Source: Lingula anatina (taxonomy: Eukaryota > Brachiopoda > Lingulata > Lingulida > Lingulidae). From it: a stretch of 64,000 nucleotides of DNA. Location: NCBI RefSeq assembly GCF_001039355.2, contig NW_019775599.1, positions 115,705 to 179,704 of the forward strand, given 5' to 3'. A program made the position numbers and the translations under genes. Under the pieces are notes generated by a model that searched no databases, had not been told where the DNA came from, and was given only the letters and a program-made list of their open reading frames with translations. Below, one piece after another: positions 60,159-64,000 of the stretch (positions within the stretch are counted from its first letter, which is position 1; each line of letters begins with the position of its first letter).

Positions 60159-61196
60159 AAGACTGGTAAAGTCAAGATGAATCACAATATTTTCCACATT
60201 AAGAAAAACTTAAGAAAAAACTCGAGGCAAGATAACTTTGTAAGTTAAAATGTATTTGATCAGAAAAAAAATAGCAATTAATGTTTTAATGAGGAACAAT
60301 ATGTGACACAGAATATTGTCACAAACTGCATATAATAGTTTGGGGTTGTTACACTTACATCATAAATTATCTTTTAAAGTATTCATTTTTCAGCTCTTGA
60401 GAATAAAGCTAAAAGCAATCATTTCAATAAATCCATCAACCATGCACAAATGCAATTCATTCAGTGCTTATTAATCAAAATACACCAAAATTAATCATTT
60501 CCCCTGTTTTTCTACCACATTTATGCAAAAAGTTTTAAACACCTACTACCGATATGGTGACTGTTGTAACTTTCCTTGAATATAAAGGACATTGCATAGC
60601 AATGTGAATTGATACAATATATTTGTCTGATATGTAAATTGGATACATTTGTGATGCAAGAGTGAAATAAATTACCTTGCAAAACTAGAAGCTTGTATTT
60701 AGACTGCTGACTTCAAATAGGTCACAAACCTATAGTGAGAATGCTTACATAAATATCAAGATATTCAAGATATTCAAGAACTGGTTTTAAGCCTAATGCC
60801 TTTCTATACAACTTTCATATTGGCAAACTGAATATTAATCAACCTTAATGATCAATTCATTTTCCAAGTTGCACTGTTCTTTCATTCTTGCACTATCCTT
60901 TTAATACTGCCTGAATATGCATAAATGGGGTTAAATTGACAATATTTGTAAGTTAAGTAATGCTGAGGCATCTTTTAGATTGGGACAATTTTTTGTTGCT
61001 GAACAACATATTAACTGATTAGGTGATCTATTCCTGTTGTAAAATAACTTGAACTTTGTACTACTAAAAATGTTTTATGGCTCAGTAACTTCCCAAACAA
61101 TTAAACTGATTTGGTTGCTTGGCCACCCCTTTTGGTTGCTTGGTAACTGGTTTTAGTTGCCACTTCCCCTGGTTGCCAGGCAACTTCTTCCTGTTG

Positions 61197-61314
61197 TTAT
61201 GACTTCCCCGACTTGATGGGCACAACTTTACCATTGTTGTCCAGCACTTTGGTAATGGTGGACTTGCAGAAAAAGCATTCTTTATGGCTCATTAGGTGTT
61301 GGGATATACAACTC
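61197..61314 (-). CDS. RNF123: RNF123-like last exon: second half of RING
   Basis: Encodes SCISQHLMSHKECFFCKSTI and a 17-18 residue basic tail ending in GKS before TAA. The codon split with the previous exon restores CRSC, the RING cysteine pair. Confidence 0.9.
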
Positions 61315-63484
61315 CTGTGGACAGCAACAGTGGAATAAAACCAAATAAATATCTTCTTATTTACAAAAACAAATAAGTATGATAATTAAAAAAACCATAG
61401 ACATAGAGATATAAACATAGATAATCTGAATTGACATTAATATGATATGAATTAATATTTATTCCAAGTACAAAAAAATAAAAATGAAAATAAAATAGAT
61501 AATAATTCTTTAAAATAAAATAAAAATGGAATTAAAAAAATTTAATTGTTGTACTTTTTTCAAAGGAAATCTCATATTGGTTGAAAAAATATATTTTTAT
61601 CATCAAGTCTTCTCTCATACAGTTTTCGAGTAAATCTACATACCTGCATGATACATGTTTACATGGTTGGAACACACAGTTGGCAGAGTGGGCATAACAG
61701 ATGGTACACTCTTCTCCTTCAGAGAACTAGAAAACAGCAGAAAGCAAACACAAATATATGTACATAGTCATCACATATAAACATAATGATTCAACTTTTC
61801 TGTAAAAAAAGTTAAAACTATTGGACAATTGGATTTTGTCCCATTAATACTTACACCCCATTCTCATAGATTAGATCGACCTACATTGGATCGACCTAAC
61901 TCCCTGGGGGTTCACGCTAAATAGCTGTCAGCCGGGCGGACACGAAAGTTAATTACCCCTTAAAGCTTGTAGTAGGCGGGGACGGACACTTAAGGGGGAT
62001 TATCTGACAGTAATCTAGTGAGACTCCCTGCGGTGATAGATCGATCTAAAAGTTGTGAGAACAGAGCCATAAATTCAGTATATTATGTCGGCTGCAGGAC
62101 AAGCTTCATGGTAGAATATTAGTCTATCCATAAAATGCCTAACATTAAAAGCCTACCGATGATTTTCTCTCCCTGGAGATTTGACATTTCTTTAAATGCG
62201 ATATCATCTCTTCCACCTCCTTTATCTCCTCTGGACTGACTTCTTGATCTGGAAAATAGAATATTAACTTTGTTGTTTTTTAATGTCATCAGTTTTAAGT
62301 TAAGAGTTGGTTATACCACACAAAAACAAACAAACAAAGAAAACATTAAAAAAAACAAGAGAGCTTTCTCAGAGACCTTTGGCAAATAAGCAATGCAATT
62401 AATCAGTTTTTAAAATAGAGACCCAGACATAGTTGAAATTGTAATTGCTTTTTTCCTCCCCGAATTCAGCTTACTTAATATATCTGTTAATCTTGAAAAT
62501 TCCATCCACCAACAAATAGACACACAGCACTGATAAATACATTACAAAGGTGAAGGTGAAAATTAAATTAAACAGCTGGTTCTGCATATCATTAATCATT
62601 CTAACTGCAGATGCTATCAGTGCCAAAAGTAATACACAAATGAGTAATAATCTTCTTGTGGTCAAAGTAAATATTTACCGAACATAAATGTCATAGCAGC
62701 TGTTTAGATGAAAACAATAAAGCCTTAAACTATGACCTTAGGTACTGATTGAGAAGAAGTAGACAACTGTATGCTTTCATCATTCTTACTCTTCTTTTAT
62801 CTTCCTTGGAACAATTTTAATATCAGACCATTTTAAATGCCTAATTATTTAAATAACAGAGGTGTGTATCTGATGGACAGACAGGTCCTTATGTGACAAT
62901 TACTTCAATGTGCAGACAGGAATCTAGAAAACTCAGCAATACATACAGATAAATATAATGACCAAAATGAAAAAAAGAAAAAAATAAAAAGTGAAAAAAC
63001 AGCATAAATTCCCTATAAGTGACCCGATCATGCTGATTTTCGAACTTGACCTGCGTATTATGAATATTCATCAGTTCTGCAAGTTTCAAGTCAAAAGGTA
63101 AAATGGTTTTCCACTTATGGTGTTATCGGTAAAAGTGCACGGCGACGGCGACGGCAACGACGGCGACGACGGCGACGACAGACGCAGATGATGGCTATAT
63201 GTACAGACACATCTGTGTCTGTACATAAAAAAGGAATTCACATTTGCAATTAGGATTAGATATTACTACTCTGGGAAGTCAAAATTCATACACCAGCCTG
63301 TCTTTTCATATATGAACAATAAAAATCATATCTCCATCAGAACAGCTTACATTTCCTGAGAGAGAAGTTCCTCTTGTCACTGGCAGACACTGTGGCCTGA
63401 CCTGGGGTGCCTCCCAGCAGAAACTCCACAGAGGACATCTGGAAGCCAGGCTCGTTAAGTAAGGCACTGGTGGCGGCTTCTCGC
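61197..63484 (-). CDS. RNF123: RNF123/KPC1-type RING E3 ubiquitin ligase, C-terminal exons
   Basis: Four exons on the minus strand: 63351-63484, 62157-62248, 61644-61726 and 61197-61314. All are GT-AG with matching phases, ending in TAA at 61197-61199. The joined product reads ...FQMSSVEFLLGG...NFSLRKYQ..., an acidic helix (EEIKEVEEMISHLKK), and then a RING finger ECTICYAHSANCVFQPCKH / VSCRSCISQHLM...CFFCK at the extreme C-terminus. The phrases CxICYAH, VFQPCxH and QHLMxxxxCFFCK are the signature of RNF123, the catalytic subunit of the KPC ubiquitin ligase (cytoplasmic; human substrates include p27). Human RNF123 is about 1,314 residues, so this is only the last tenth. The 5' part lies beyond the right edge. 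Confidence 0.88.
61644..61726 (-). CDS. RNF123: RNF123-like exon: first half of RING
   Basis: Encodes FSEGEECTICYAHSANCVFQ then PCKHVSC. Acceptor TTTTCTAG, donor GTATGT, phase 0 in and phase 2 out. Confidence 0.9.
61854..62068 (-). mobile_element. TTA-target MITE, copy 4, in an RNF123-like intron
   Basis: About 215 bp in reverse orientation: starts CACCCCATTCTCATAG and ends GAACAGAGCC. TTA precedes it, but ATA follows, so the target duplication is imperfect. The interior matches the other copies (ACTCCCTGGGGGTTCACGCT, GTAGGCGGG, TAGTGAGACTCCCTGCGG). Confidence 0.8.
62157..62248 (-). CDS. RNF123: RNF123-like exon: helix before the RING
   Basis: Encodes QEVSPEEIKEVEEMISHLKK and then CQISRERKSS. 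Phase 1 in (completing Tyr) and phase 0 out. The acidic helix just before the RING is also present in RNF123. Confidence 0.85.
62985..63230 (+). mobile_element. Second copy of the palindrome/GTCGCC repeat element, truncated
   Basis: Reverse-oriented match to the left end of the 49264-52270 array. It holds one tandem unit (about 62995-63132, with GACCCGATCATGCTGATTTT and TATTATGAATATTCATCAGT), a GGCGAC microsatellite (63140-63185) and the 26-bp palindrome at 63200-63225, followed by TAAAAAAGG. It lies in an RNF123-like intron. Confidence 0.8.
63351..63484 (-). CDS. RNF123: RNF123-like exon: conserved region upstream of the RING
   Basis: Encodes REAATSALLNEPGFQMSSVE then FLLGG...NFSLRK. Phase 1 in and out, acceptor TTTGACAG, donor GTAAGC. 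This is the first RNF123 exon visible; upstream exons lie off the right edge. Confidence 0.85.
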
Positions 63485-63819
63485 CTGTCAAACAATGATA
63501 ATCAAGTATTGATTGGATTTACAAAAAGTAAATGAAACAATTTCATAAACTCATTAATTGAGCTCATTAGGTCAAGTATGATCCATTGCTTTCCGTCTTT
63601 CTTTGGTTGATTCTTCTTTGCCTCTCTTTCTCTCTGTTTCTCTCCATACACACTTACAGACCGTTCAGTTTTACAAGTACCACTACAAATGCACTATTAA
63701 TAATAATATTTATTCTTGCAACTAAAAGTTGGATTGGCATGCACTGTTAACAAGTTATAAAAGTAACTATAACACATTATGACAATTATAACATAAAAGA
63801 ATTCACTGTTAATACCCAC

Positions 63820-64000
63820 ACATCTTCACACTCACAGGCCCACAAAATAACATCCACCAGCCTACCATGTCTACACACCAACCCATCTAGCACCCATAAT
63901 ACCCACTAGACCTCATCTACCAACCCATCCCATACCCATACATCAACCCACTAAGACCTACACACCAGCCCACCTGACACCCATAAACCAACCCACTATT
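63820..64000. repeat. Degenerate CCCA-rich minisatellite
   Basis: Loosely repeated phrases of about 15-25 bp (ACCAGCCTACC, ACCAACCCA, CACCCATAA, CCCACTA) run to the right edge. No exact unit is maintained. Confidence 0.6.

Larger units (their letters stand above)
57401..61196. other. Intergenic stretch between RNF123-like 3' end and stabilin 5' end
   Basis: No exon recognised. It should contain the stabilin promoter at its left and the RNF123-like 3' UTR at its right. It holds a CT microsatellite (57874-57901), an ATT microsatellite (60131-60158) and many AT-rich runs. A TTTATTTATT cluster near 60070 gives AATAAA on the minus strand, but it is over 1 kb from the stop codon. Confidence 0.5.

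Noticed and set aside
1-64000. CRISPR arrays, operons, bacterial promoters or ribosome binding sites
   Set aside because: The window is spliced animal DNA. The tandem repeats seen are microsatellites or transposon-related arrays without spacer structure.

Overview
The window is animal nuclear DNA. It is AT-rich, its genes have many short GT-AG exons, and it carries microsatellites and several families of short transposons. The gene content (a stabilin-type scavenger receptor, an RNF123-type E3 ligase and a pair of divergent rhodopsin-like receptors), the very high heterozygosity and the repeat style suggest a marine invertebrate, most likely a deuterostome such as an echinoderm or hemichordate. 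I cannot name the species from sequence alone.

Layout. (1) 1-26550 has no exon I can support. Most of it is a 9.1-kb segment present twice, 6288-15435 and 15437-24438, joined by a single N. This looks like two allelic contigs placed head to tail, not a real tandem duplication. (2) 26551-57366, minus strand, holds the 5' third of a stabilin gene. I rebuilt 20 exons with consistent splice phases, giving 836 codons: signal peptide, EMI-like cysteine domain, EGF modules, FAS1-1, FAS1-2, a cysteine linker and the next EGF block. The rest of the gene must lie left of 26551 or in exons I could not see. (3) Stabilin intron 1 (about 17.6 kb) holds two paralogous seven-transmembrane receptor genes on the opposite strand. 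One (40905-44364) has two coding exons, a TATA box, a signal peptide, a furin-type site and a long ectodomain. The other (54004-55128) is a single-exon gene. A 3-kb repeat array lies between them. (4) 61197-63484, minus strand, holds the last four exons of an RNF123/KPC1-type RING E3 ligase. It lies upstream of stabilin in the same orientation.

Assembly. Three single-N junctions (15436, 46599, 56869) each sit between direct copies of the same sequence, as expected when overlapping contigs are not merged. The third junction splits and duplicates stabilin exon 1, and the left copy is frameshifted. Removing the duplicates would shorten the window by about 9.9 kb.

Mobile DNA. There is a TTA-target MITE family (four copies, Harbinger-like), a CACTA-type MITE, hAT-like CAGTGGCGGAT elements, an array with about 160-bp units, a GTCGCC microsatellite and a palindromic end that resembles Helentron-associated elements, and a dispersed repeat bounded by CCTCCGCCAAGG/CCTTGGCGGAGG. 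The two allelic copies of the 9-kb segment carry different MITE insertions about 10 bp apart, and each copy preserves the clean empty site of the other's insertion.
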